NCBI GenBank assembly: GCA_025449115.1
Contig: JAHLKC010000190.1
Location: forward strand, 1 to 60,992
DNA: 60,992 bases
From: Chytridium lagenaria
Lineage: Eukaryota; Chytridiomycota; Chytridiomycetes; Chytridiales; Chytridiaceae
Direction: 5' to 3'
This document shows, piece after piece, positions 1 to 10,915 of the stretch. Position 1 is the first letter of the stretch. Every line of letters starts with the position of its first letter. The notes under the pieces are model-generated. The model did no database searches. It was not told the origin of the DNA and saw only the letters and a list, made by a program, of their open reading frames with translations. A program made the position numbers and the translations under genes.

Positions 1-226
1 ATGAAGGTGGGACAACTTGCGGCCAAATGTCTTTTTGGGCTATGTTGTATCACCATTAAACGCGTCTTTTTTGGTCATAAAAAGGCTGATTCTCCCCTCA
101 CCACTTTATCACTCATCAACCAGCAGCATCATACCCACATCCCATCCAACTGCACGCCTCTAAAAAAAGAACACTGTTTTACATCTCACACCTTTATTTT
201 TTTTAAGAAACCTATCCTATCCAAAA

Positions 227-1265
227 TGAAGTTCTCTGCCATCATCTCTCTCATCGCCATCGCTGCGTCCACCGTCTCTGCCGTTCCTTCTCTTCAGAGG
301 AGGGAAGTCCCCAGGAGCACTCCCACGACTTGATCGTTAACGCCGTCCGCAACATTGTTCGTGAAGGCAACAACCAAAACGCCTTTGTGGGCGTCGACCC
401 CATCTTTGCTCTTCTCGGTGACGGTGCCGCTAACACTGGTATCGCCCAAGATGCTAAACTGACCAACGCTGCCCAAAAGAACCCCGACTGTCTTCAACAA
501 AATATCGCCGACGAATGTATCTCCAACGCCAAGAAGGTTGGCAACAGCAACCTTGGCGCTGTCAACACCAAGGTGGCCACCTGTCTCCAGTTCCGCGCTC
601 TCGAGAAGAACACCATCGGTATCGGACTCAACTCTAAGCAGTGCACTGCTGCCCCTCGTAATGCTGAGCTCGCTGGTCTCAAGCAGCACCAGGATCCGCG
701 CCAACGGTGCCACCGCTGAAAACAAGGCCATTGAGATTGAGCTCGGCAAAAAGATCTTTGCCCTGGGTGGTTTCTCTGCTGACGCGGCCGCCAACCTTGC
801 TCTTCAGACTGCTACCTTTGCCCTGGTGACAAGGGTGACAACACCTTCAAGGGAAACACTTGCGATGACTTGAACGTTGTGGCAAAAGCCAACGGTGAAT
901 TCTTTGGTCGCAGGATTGCTGCGTCAGGTCAGTGACTGTATCGCTGAGGCCACGATCGCCAGGGGAAGGTCGCAAGCTGTTCCCGCTGCTTCCAAAAATG
1001 AGATCGTGGCTGCTCTCGGTGGTGCTGCTGCCGGTGGTGCCGCTGCCGGTCAGAACAACAACCAAGGTCAAGGCAACAACAACCAAGGTCAAGGCAACAA
1101 CAACAACCAAGGTCAGGGCCAGAACAACAACCAAGGTCAAGGCCAAAACAACAACCAAGGTCAGGGCAACAACAACAACAACCAAGGTCAAGCTGGTAAG
1201 GCCCAACAAATCGCTCAAGCAGTCAACTCCTCCAGCAAGCCCTCGCCCTCCTTAACAGCATCTAA
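227..1265 (+). CDS. Secreted low-complexity protein, frame broken
   Basis: An ATG at 227 opens a typical signal peptide: Lys-Phe, then a hydrophobic stretch ending in VSAVP. The reading then jumps frame near 300, 700, 840 and 930, but each piece continues the previous one: a conserved-looking segment with NAVRNIVREGNNQNAF, an Ala/Lys/Leu-rich segment, and a Gln/Asn/Gly repeat. A likely end is the frame giving QLLQQALALLNSI and a stop at 1263-1265, followed by AATAAA at 1405-1410. The overall look resembles fungal extracellular proteins with alternating helical repeats; I cannot name a family. The shifts are single-base, so either the gene is decayed or the consensus has indel errors. The second reading is favoured because other genes here show the same pattern. 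Function unknown; probably extracellular or cell-wall associated. Confidence 0.55.
1048..1200 (+). repeat. In-frame Gln/Asn/Gly minisatellite
   Basis: The DNA repeats AACAACAACCAAGGTCAAGG with small variations about six times, encoding N(3-5)QGQG(Q) units. It forms the C-terminal low-complexity part of the secreted protein. Unit lengths differ by whole codons, which fits in-frame expansion and contraction. Confidence 0.9.
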
Positions 1266-1713
1266 ACGCCCAACCGTCGTTCCCTTTTTGACACGTTTCC
1301 AGTTTTTTCCAAGTCTTTTCTCGGTGATTAGAAAAACCAAACCGTTTTTTCTCGTTCCGCTACCTCAAATCCCCGCTTTTTCATCATGTTTATGCAAAGG
1401 TGTAAATAAATGCACACACACACACAATTAAAAGTCGTTTTGAAACGTCTATACCAACATATTATACTGAATACCTCTTTTAACGTCATATCCATTTTTT
1501 TTTAAAGCCATTGCTAAGCGAGATACCAAAAAAAAAGGAATAGGTTTATTGATAAGAGCTTTACCGCAGACACATCAAACCGTTAGAAGAAAAGCTACGG
1601 CGTCGGCCGACTTGCAAGCCGCAAAACGTTAACACAAGAAAACAGAACCAGAGAAAAACAAAACTAGAAAAACAAAAAAAAACCAAACATATCCAAAAAA
1701 ACCGGGTTCAACA
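1266..1713. other. Intergenic, convergent 3' ends
   Basis: Between the stop of the secreted protein and the stop of the CBS/PB1 gene on the opposite strand. It holds AATAAA at 1405-1410, a CA dinucleotide run at about 1414-1426 and A/T homopolymers. No gene is supported here. Confidence 0.6.
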
Positions 1714-4518
1714 TCATCGAAACGCCCTCCCCAACAAAAACGCACACACAATCGCAATCCCCGTCCCAACAAGCACCGGCGCCAACACATCCATCCCCCT
1801 TCCTCCCCTTCCCCCCCACCCCCCTGCTGCACCCCCATCCCCGGTACAGACACCGTCGATCCAACCCTCCCAAACCCAACATCCACCGACCCCGCATCAC
1901 TCTCCGCCCGATTCGATCCCCCAAACGATAAAATCGACGCTCCACTCCCTCCACCCCCCAAAAACCTCCCAACCCCAACCCCAACCACCTGCGCATCCAT
2001 ACACAACATCACTCGATTCCATCCCGCCCCAGCTGCCATCGTCACGGCTTCTTCAAGATCATCGTCGCTCCCAAGATGCACGGTATCGCCTTCATCGTCA
2101 ATGTAACTCAGCGAGATCCACGGGGTCGGTGGTGATGGGAAACGCGGGTGAGAGGGACCTAGACGGGATAAAACGGCGGCAGTGAGTGCTGAAAGGGAGT
2201 TGGAGGGGGATACAACGAGACGATGGATTTTGCCAGTATCAAGTCACGCAGTTTAAACGTGTAGGAATCGGAATGGGAGGCAGTTGGACCTGTGTGATCC
2301 GGCCCTTGTGGAGACCCCACCGTAGATCCTTGTCGTCGATTCTGTTGATAGGTGGAGGCACCGGATCCACATTCACCGCCACCCTTGACGCAGAGTCTTC
2401 CGGAAGCACCGTAGAATCATCCGGCACAGATTCATTTGACGGACTCGGTGACGCAACGGTACGAAGGTGATGATGGGTGATGTCGTTATGTGGGCGGGAG
2501 TGTTTGCGACGGTAACCGCTTCGAGAACCGGCGTTGCTTTGTCCACCGAGGTTAGAGCTGGGTCGACGACGTTGGGGGTTGCTGCCGTTGATTGAGAGGA
2601 ATGGGGGATGGCGTTGGGGTCGACGGAGAGTCGCTTTCATTGTCGGAACCGTCGAGGACGGATCCACCGTGGACGCTGCCGCCGCTACCGGATTCCCAAA
2701 ATCGGTTCCATAGTTGACCACCTTCCAAGGATGGATCGGTTTGAAGGCTATTTAACTAGAAATAATGATTGAGCATTTTTAACGTTAAGAAGAATTAAAG
2801 TTTTCAAACAAAAAAGTGGAGAGTTATATTCCCACCTGTCCAAGGGTGTGTAGGTAAGCTTTAAAACATCCACAAGACCCTCAACAACTCCACTAGGATC
2901 GACGACAGGTAAATGAAGGTAACGACCAGCTATTATGAGAGAAAACCATTAGCCACATATAAAGATTGAAAGGAAAGAAATAATAACAATGGCCTAGATT
3001 ACCATGCATTTTTCGTAGCGCGTCAATAACAGGAGTCTCGGGAGTGACGCAATCAGGGTGAGGAGTCATCACTCTATAAAAACAAAATCATTAGACTGAT
3101 TATTCTAAAAGGCATAACAAAGGGAAGAGGTAGATATTTACCTAACAACCGGGGTCGTGGCAGGATCCAGCCCCGCCGCCAACACCCTCAACACCAAATC
3201 CTTTGACGTAAAAATCCCCGCCAAATCGCCCAACCCCCCCGACCCACTCCCATCTCCCGCGCTATCAGCATCAAACACCAACGCCGCCGTCTCCCTAGCT
3301 CCTCTCATCCGTCTTGCAGCCTCCAACACCGTATCACCCAACGCCACAACAGGAGGCGGGGAGGTATTCCCGTCCGCATTCAAAAGAGAGGAAAGATCTG
3401 GGAAGGCCAGATGATCTCGAAGAACAGAGCGTAGGATGAGGAGGGACGAGGTGGGTTGTTCAAGTCGGTGGCGGGAGGATTCGTAGAGACGGTCGAGCTT
3501 TTCAAGGGAATCGTAGAGACATTTGGTGATGTCGAGAACGGCAACGACGCCGCCACCAGTATCGGGGTCGTCTGGGCTGACATCGTCAACCACGGGAAGG
3601 TGACGAAAGTGACCAGCGACCATCTGCAAAAACGTGTTAATGAAAAAGGTTTATAGTTTAAATGCCAACCTTGTTCAAGGCATCGGCTGCCGATCCTACG
3701 GTGACAACGCTAACAGGATTATGTGTCATAACCTCAGACACAAGAGTAGATCTGGGATCCAGACCTTCAGCGACCACTCTAAATGTCATATCCTTATCAG
3801 TGATTATACCAGAGAGATGACCTTGGTTGTCAACAATCAAAACAGCGTCGACGCGTTTAGCAGCCATATGAGCAGCAGCCTAAATTATTGAAATTAGAAT
3901 CATAATCAACCAGTACTGTTTAGATGTAATAAAAATGGTATACATCAAGCCCAAGGGAATCTCTTACCTCAACTACTTTGGCAGACTCGTGTAAAGCCAC
4001 AGCTGGCGTAGGATTCATTGCAGCAACCGTGCCCCTCTTTGGTCTCCCCTGCGGACCCCTCGCTGTGCAGCCTGTGCCCTAGTAGGACTCAACGCTCCAC
4101 CACCACCATACCCACCCCCAACCTCCGACCCCGGCCTCGACCGAGATCCTTGCGCCTGTGATCCCATCACCGGCAGCCCCGACGATGACGAAGACAGCGT
4201 CGACATGGCCCTTGTCGGTCCCGACACCACCGACCTGATGGCCCCGACCTTCTCTTCCGAGCGTTCAGTTCCATTTCAATATTCCGACGAATGGCCTCGT
4301 CGTTAGTGCGACGGGATGAGAGGGTTGAGGAGGGTGGAGAGCGGTTGGGCTGGCCGGAAGAGGAAGGTGGAGGAGATGGAGGAGGTGAGGGATTCATTGG
4401 ATTCTTGCTTGCGGATGGATCCGGATGGGCGACGTTGGGGATCGGTGGGATCTGAATCGCGGTAGGAGGATGAACGAGAGTATTGGGTCGAGGTTGGGCG
4501 ACGGTTGTTGTTGGACAT
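1714..4518 (-). CDS. CBS-domain and PB1-domain protein (Mug70-like)
   Basis: Start MSNNNRR at 4518, then a Ser/Pro/Arg-rich disordered N-terminus (4518-4030). Four CBS motifs follow as two Bateman pairs. The first includes DAVLIVDNQGHLSGIITDKD (about 3810) and SEVMTHNP; the second includes HFRHLPVVDD, GVVAVLDITKCLYDSLEKL (about 3540) and LAGIFTSKDLVLRVLAAGLD (about 3200). A PB1 domain lies at 2260-2000 (GKIHRLVV, then YIDDEGDTVHLGSDDDLEEA). The C-terminus is a single hydrophobic tail (LVGTGIAIVCAFLLGRAFR) ending at 1714. This order is that of fungal CBS/PB1 proteins such as S. pombe Mug70; CBS pairs usually bind adenosine ligands, and the tail suggests membrane anchoring. Several introns are visible (for example 3624-3668). 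Single-base shifts occur in the N-terminus, near 2300, 2245 and in a G-run near 1815. Confidence 0.85.
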
Positions 4519-4933
4519 TTTGGGGAGGTGTCGAGAATTTCAAAGGTAGAGATGTTGGGCGCTGATGCATGGGCTTTTGGTTGGTAAAAAGTCTCAATTC
4601 AAGGGGATCTTGCTGGATGCTATTCAAGGGGTACTAATACGGAATGGGATATGATGGACGTATCGATATCGTATCAACAATCACCCTTTCTACTACGGAT
4701 AGAAGGATGACAGGGCGATGGGTATAGCAGATCCTGCTTCAAAGGGGATTGATTCGTATCTTTTCCTTCAAGGCTCTAGACGACGGCCATGCAACAACAG
4801 CGATGAGCAAGGTCGGTCTCAAAGATGAAGGCCGAATTTTGTCTGAAGAGAACGTGACACTCGAGATTTTTGTTGGAGCTACCGTCCTTCGTTCATCTCC
4901 ATAACCCACCGGAACCACTGACCACTGCTGACG
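4519..4933. promoter_or_regulatory. Divergent intergenic region
   Basis: Shared upstream region of the CBS/PB1 gene (-) and the Sec2-like gene (+). It must contain both promoters, but I see no TATA box or known site that I can call with confidence. Confidence 0.4.
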
Positions 4934-7218
4934 ATGGCCTCGTTTCCTGGATGGGCGGATAGCTCTGCATCGATGCCCCTCTGGTGGAGATCCCAAAACC
5001 TGCTGCATATCCGGGAGGGGCGGCGAATGCGTCAGAGAATGCCGCCCCATGTCTCAACGGGAGAGTACAAGACCGCTGCTGACCAGTTGGCCTCATTGCA
5101 AGAGAGACTGTCTACGCTGTCAATGTGGGTATTGGTTTGTTTTTATTATTTGACGAAGTAATGTGGTTCTTTGGAGTAAGAAAACTAATGGTCATCTCTG
5201 CAGAAAACACAGGCGGACAGGCTCAACAGCCTCCATCGACGTCAAACCAGTACCCGTAGATCAACCATCCTTGAATGCTTCAACTGCCACATCACCGGTT
5301 GCAGATTTCGAAGAGGCGCTTAGAAAGTCGAGGCACTGTCGTCATGCGCTGAACCCGACCCTTCTTGCTCATGTCGGAAAGTGGTAGATCCATTGGATCC
5401 AGCGTATGCGGCAGCTGCCACGGAGTGATACGACCCATCTTTCGCATTGAGCAGGACCGACTTCGGACCATCGAAGCGACTGTAGATCTTCGCAAAAAGC
5501 TCCAAGAATCCCACAAAAAGGAAGCAGCAACCAAAGAAGAAGCTGGACGACTTTCAAGCAGGATTGGAGAGCTTGAGATCGTGATGGATGAAAAAGCTAA
5601 AGACCTTGATGAGCTGCACACAGAGTTAAGATTGATGGGGGAACGGGTCATTGAGGAAATTGAGAAAAGGGCCGAACTGCAGGTCAATAAGGATGCATTG
5701 CAGGATGAGCTTGAGGAAGTTACAAAGGAGCTGTTTGAGAATGCAAACATGTTGGTGTCGACTGAGGCTAGGAGGGGTCATCATCATGAGCAGAAGGTGA
5801 AGAATTTGGAGCAAGAGCTTGTCGAGATTCGTCTTCAGCTTCAGATGGAGCAACTACAACTCCGTGAGCTTAAAGTGAAAGATGGATGAGGAAGCAGCTA
5901 CGAAACCCAAGAGGAAGGCCGAAGCGGTACAATTGATGGTCAAGATGCAAATTCCGCGGCTCCTCTTCCACGAACTACTATTCCTTTGAGCAGAGGAGAC
6001 GATACAAAAGAGGTTACTCACGTTCCGCTGGTGGACGACCCTATTGATCCTCTACTATTTGCAGAGTTTGTGGATTTCATGAACCAAAGTCCTAGTGTGA
6101 AGCTGAACAAACTTCATACTATTCCATTCATGAAGAACACCAAAGACGATGACATCAACCCTTGTCTGCGTTTTGGTGGCAACCCACGCACTTTGACCAA
6201 CAAACTTGTCGAGGCCATCATGATGAACTCGTGTTTTGTAGAAGAGATGAGTGCTGCCCAGATTGCTGCTATCAACCAGCATCTCGAACCAACACCGGGC
6301 TCTTCTACTGAACGGCTCAGCGGCACCCCTGTGGTCGGTGAAGGCCGTTCACGTCGTCCGACGGTCGAGCTTGACAAACCCCATTCCTCCTCTGGCGCTT
6401 CAACTCCGACCCAAGCCATCTTTCATCAACGAACTGTCCTCGAACGTCTCTCTACATGGACATCTCTCGCCACCGCAACTCCCCCTACACCCTCAGTTCC
6501 CTTACCCGCCTCTGGCTCAACATCCCCCAACCGACCCCAACTATTCCCTCTTCAAACAACTCTTCCATTCCCTCTACAAGTCAAGGCTGCACCGCTTGTG
6601 GCCGCACCGTCCCCTCCGCTACCATTCCGCGTCTCCGAAAACCCTGACGACGCTTGGTGTCCCATTGTACATCCTGCCGCGACCGTCTCGTCTCCGTCTG
6701 CGAGTTTTATAACTTTGTTCGTCACGTTCGTCAAGGTCTCTACTCTACACGTCGTCGCGAAGACTTGTTTCTTGAAGTTCTCGCGTTGAAGCGGAAAATG
6801 TTTTATGCAAGAGCTGGGTGTGCGATGCTTGCGAACGCCAATGAGAAACCGTTTGGGAGAGGGGGAGAGGGGTGCTGGTGAGACCGGATTCGCAGCTTTT
6901 GAGAGAGTTGCAGGTGCTGACGGGGAGGGAGGGGCAGATATAACGCCGCCGATGCCGGCGAGAATGTCAATGTCGACGCAGTTGTTTAGGTTTTTGAATG
7001 GGGATGGGTCGGAGAGGGTTGCCGTGGATACGGGGAGAAGGACAGGGCCGACTGGTATCGCGTCGCCGACTGTTACTCCGGCGACACCGCTTTCGCCACA
7101 GTTAGTTTTTGAATGTAATCTATCCGACCTCACACCTATTGATATTATTGATTTTTTGTTCTCTTTATTAATTGCTCATGTTGCTGTAGCCTGCTTTTTA
7201 ATCTTTGTCTTGATATAA
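4934..7218 (+). CDS. Sec2/Rabin8-type Rab guanine nucleotide exchange factor
   Basis: ATG at 4934 (MASFPGWADSS) with an intron of about 5122-5202. The middle (about 5440-5885) is a long coiled coil with the Sec2p signature: KRAELQVNKDALQDELEEVT, LFENANMLV, NLEQELVEIRLQLQMEQLQL. In this family that coiled coil opens the Rab GTPase (Sec4/Rab8) for GDP release on secretory vesicles. The C-terminal half has WTSLA, a Cys pair (CTACGRTV) and CRDRLVSVCEFYNFVRHVRQ (about 6675-6740), also typical of fungal Sec2 homologues, then a basic/Gly-rich tail. Frames change near 5350, 5890, 6430, 6640 and 6880, each by one base, while the protein match continues. The exact 3' end is uncertain: the last open frame stops at 7218. 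Confidence 0.85.
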
Positions 7219-8229
7219 ATGCCATTTGCCTTTTACATTAATGGTAACTCAGTAATGGCACTTCTTGATAGTTACTGCATCCCCATTTCCCCTTTCCTTC
7301 GGACCCCTATCCCAACTATAAAATGAAAAGCATCTGCGGGCATGTTCTTCATCGTTTTAAAAGTATTTTATGACACAGAACAGAATCATTTACTAAAAAA
7401 ACGATTTCGCTACTGATGCATGCCTTTAGCATATCAACCTCCGTTACCTTTCACCCTTTTGCCTGGTTGTTTTTTGTTTTTTTTGGCTCACTTTGTTTCC
7501 GTCCTGCATGATGATATTCTAATTTCATTAGACAATCCGATTGTCAGCTCTGTAATTTTGCTTCTGTAATTGTCACCCTCACCATCGTACAGTATTCTCC
7601 AAACCAACCTTCGTCCATCGTCAGATTTGATAACGTTACAGGTGTTAAACCAGCATATTCTCTTGGCTTGAACGCTTGACAGTAGTTTGTCATAAGGGAC
7701 CTTTCTGCAGTACTTGAACGGGGTGGGGCGTTCAGTTGGCTTTGACAGTATATTGTGAGTGCAGAAATTCATCTGCACCAAGACGTAACAAGGAACACAT
7801 CAAGCGAATTGCAGCATCAGCTCATCATACTTCGGGAGAGGCTTCATCACCATGCCTAGGTCTCCACTTCACTCTGACACGACAAAAGAGTACAAACATG
7901 AGCAGCATCAGACGATAAAAGACGACAAGGTACATGAAACAAGTGAGTTTATTCTTTATAAAGCGTGATGAAATTACATCAACTAAAACACACTTTTAAA
8001 GACACACTATCAGATTATTTCGCCGCTGCCGAGCAATTTCCAAATACGGCAGCGTGAATGCAAAAATCGGGAGTAAGAATATCTTTTGAAGTTTTCGTTC
8101 TTACTTATTTGTGACTATGTTAGATGCCGCAGCCGATGTTAGAATCTTATTCTTAAAGGTTTATGTTTCTCCTTCTCCTTCTTTTTTCTGCGACATCAAA
8201 TCACAAAAAGCATTACTCCATAACAATTT
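7219..8229. other. Intergenic, no supported gene
   Basis: Mixed A/T-rich sequence with poly-T and poly-A runs. Short open frames exist on both strands but show no domain, codon pattern or splice logic. It may include the 5' end of the following gene. Confidence 0.4.
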
Positions 8230-10319
8230 TTGAATATCCATTCGTTCTTCGTCTTCAGATTTGTTGAAAGATTTGTATTGGCTTTCAAAAGATACATAAG
8301 AGATATTGAATTAGGTAAAATGTTTCCTGGAATCAACTCACACCAGTTTGTAGCTGTTAAGATGAAGCGCTGGGCAAACCGTGGAGGAAGACACCGGAAC
8401 CATTCAACGACCTTTGATGAAGTCTTAACAGTATTGTTCAAACGTGACTTCATTGTCCGCCCATCTAAATGCCTTTCTAGGTTACCAGAGTCCTTCACTC
8501 AAAGTTTCCAAACCGATTCAGTCATGGCCGTCAAAGTGAAATGTTCTTGGACGATGGTAGTTTATTTGCGGAAAGGTGGTTTGGGAGAGCCAATTTTATC
8601 GAAATCTATCTGAGAACAGACCTTAATGATTACGAGAACCGGATACAGGATATTGGTTCTCATAAAGACGGAAGCGTGACTGAGGAGGAGAAGTTTTGCG
8701 TGTGCTTGGAAGTCTCTTAGAGAATCGATGGTAGATTACTATAAAACCTTGGAGGTTTGTAGTCGACAGAGAAGTGAATTACGGCGCTGGACAAAAATGT
8801 TTAATTTGGAACCTTACGTCTACAAAGCCCCACGTTCCTCCTTTTGACAGGTTCAATACCATTAGGAGCCGAGCCCATAATTGTTTCGACTGGTCCTTCC
8901 TCTTTATCGTCTCAATCTCCCTCACCTTATCATTCTTCTCAATCTCCATCACCTTATCATTCTAATTTCAACATCACTCCATCGAAATTAATCATCGATA
9001 TTTCTTCTGAGTCCCCGACCGCGGACGTATATCAGCTGAGTCTTTCGAACAGCTCCTCTGTCAATATCGCCGGAAAGCTACAGCGTCTACTGATTTAAAA
9101 ATGGTGGAAACAGAGGAATATGAGCAGAAAAGTGTTAATGATTCCGCGAGGAAAGAAGATGATGATCAAAGTAACTTTGATTATGAAAGAGGAAGCTACA
9201 ATTATATGGATGATGAAGAGGATGAAATTGTTTCCGAAGGTTCAGTGGCGCCTCCTCGAACTTCATATTATTCTGCATCGCCCTTTACTCGCCGCTATCA
9301 TACACCACCCTAAGTTTCCATCAAAACGACGCTTTTAAGTCCCCAAACAACTCCACTCCTCCTCCCGCATTCAAAACCCGCAAGCAAAGCCATAGAAATT
9401 CACGTTCCGGCTCATCTATTTCCGCACCCTCTATAGTGAAGACAAAGCGCGATATAGGGAATGATCTTAAACGTCGATTCCCTTCACACAGGACTCTATC
9501 GCATCGCAACCCACAAAATATGACGACATCCAGAGTTTGCCAGTCTCTCCTCCGGAATCTTCACTAAACTCAGCAGCATTTTCGCAGAAGTCTACAATGA
9601 ACTTTTATCCTGCCTCACCAGACGGTGGATTGCCTGCCCTTCATCTCTACAACTCTGAGTCAGCCAACCCTCAAACCTCCGTGCACCATCAGGGTCGTCA
9701 AGGCGATCCCGGACGAGGTTTTGGTCTCCTCAATCACCATCATACCCCACCTCTGTCCCTCTAAATAACCCTGATTCTTCAGCCTTCGAACAATTATCTC
9801 ATCAAGCTACTTCCCTGTGTCATCTCGCATTCAATGCTCAACGTCAGACGTCTCGAAACTTAGCATTAACAAACCACCTCCTATCAATCTGGAAACCCAA
9901 CATGACGACACTGATTCTCTCAAAATCACTACAAACCCGGCACAACGCCGTAGATCCCAAACCTTCCACCATCAGATATTGCAACAACCTCTTTCCACCT
10001 CTCCGCTCAAGAAGAAGAGATCGCCACTACGGCGAGTTACAATGCACATCTATCCCGGAAACGATATTACGAGGACTATGCAGATGAAGGTGATAGTCTA
10101 CTATCTAAGAGGCTTTGCGAAGCCGTAGACGTGGTTGACGTGACGCATCTGGAACATGATAATGAGCGTTTTATCAGAGATCGCGAAAGGAATGACATGG
10201 CTGGACAGCGAAACCAGCATGACGCGGGGAATCACGTTCGGTTGTGCGTGAAACGGTCAGCTGAGGAGTTTGACGAAGATGAAGTAAGGGTCAACGGGCT
10301 AAAAAGAGTGCGGAATTAG
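8230..10319 (+). CDS. Uncharacterised Ser/Pro/Tyr-rich protein, fragmented frame
   Basis: Not recognised. Open pieces from 8230 (basic/aromatic segment with KRYIRDIELGKMF) continue into ANFIEIYLRTDLNDYENR (about 8590-8640). Next comes an exon from about 8851 with two copies of QSPSPYHS (about 8915-8965), an acidic Ser-rich stretch (9101-9310), further Pro/Ser/His-rich pieces in changing frames, and a C-terminus with CVKRSAEEFDEDE and a stop at 10319. The Ser/Pro/Tyr repeats followed by K-R-S-A-E-(E/D) and an acidic tail parallel the next gene downstream, so the pair may be tandem paralogues. Limits and exon structure are rough. A nuclear or regulatory role would be a guess. Confidence 0.4.
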
Positions 10320-10915
10320 GTTGAGAATTGTTTCAAAGGTTTGGTGATGATGATGATCACACGCTTTCGTCGTGGGTTTAATGCGCTGGAGTCACCACCA
10401 GTTCATCGTTTACTTTTACAGTTTTTTTGGTCAATATGTCAGTTTTTCATAACATTCCACCGTCACGTATATCAACCCCCTACCGGATTTAAAAATACAA
10501 GTTTTTTATTCTCATTACAAAAACTTTGGTGCTGTGGTAAATATTGTTACTGAGATGTTTGCCGTTGCGAAATTCGTGTCATTAAACTTAGAAAAGACAT
10601 TCTTTATCCAGTTATTACAGAGCAAGTTATCTCTGAATTGGAGTAAGAGCTCACAAACCACATGTGAATTGATTTACATGGGTGGCAACTATGCCGTGGA
10701 TACGGGATCATCACTCGACGCAAAAGCATAATCTAGAGATTGCCCTTTACTCTTTCCAATGCTCTATAGTTTGTAAAGGCCTACATCCAGTTTTTTTGTC
10801 CTTCACCCGACATTGACATTCACTCAGCAGCAACCCGTATCAGATAACTTACACAGGTATGCAGTCGATGTTCGTGTCGTCTCTTCCAGGGATAACTGTA
10901 TCCTTTCTATTAGTT
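10320..10915. other. Intergenic
   Basis: A/T-rich spacer between two similar + strand genes. No RNA gene or repeat is seen. The promoter of the downstream gene must lie here; no defined site is visible. Confidence 0.4.

Noticed and set aside
294..794. 166-residue minus-strand frame opposite the secreted protein
   Set aside because: It is the mirror of the plus-strand coding pattern; the plus strand has a signal peptide, Q/N repeat and poly(A) signal.
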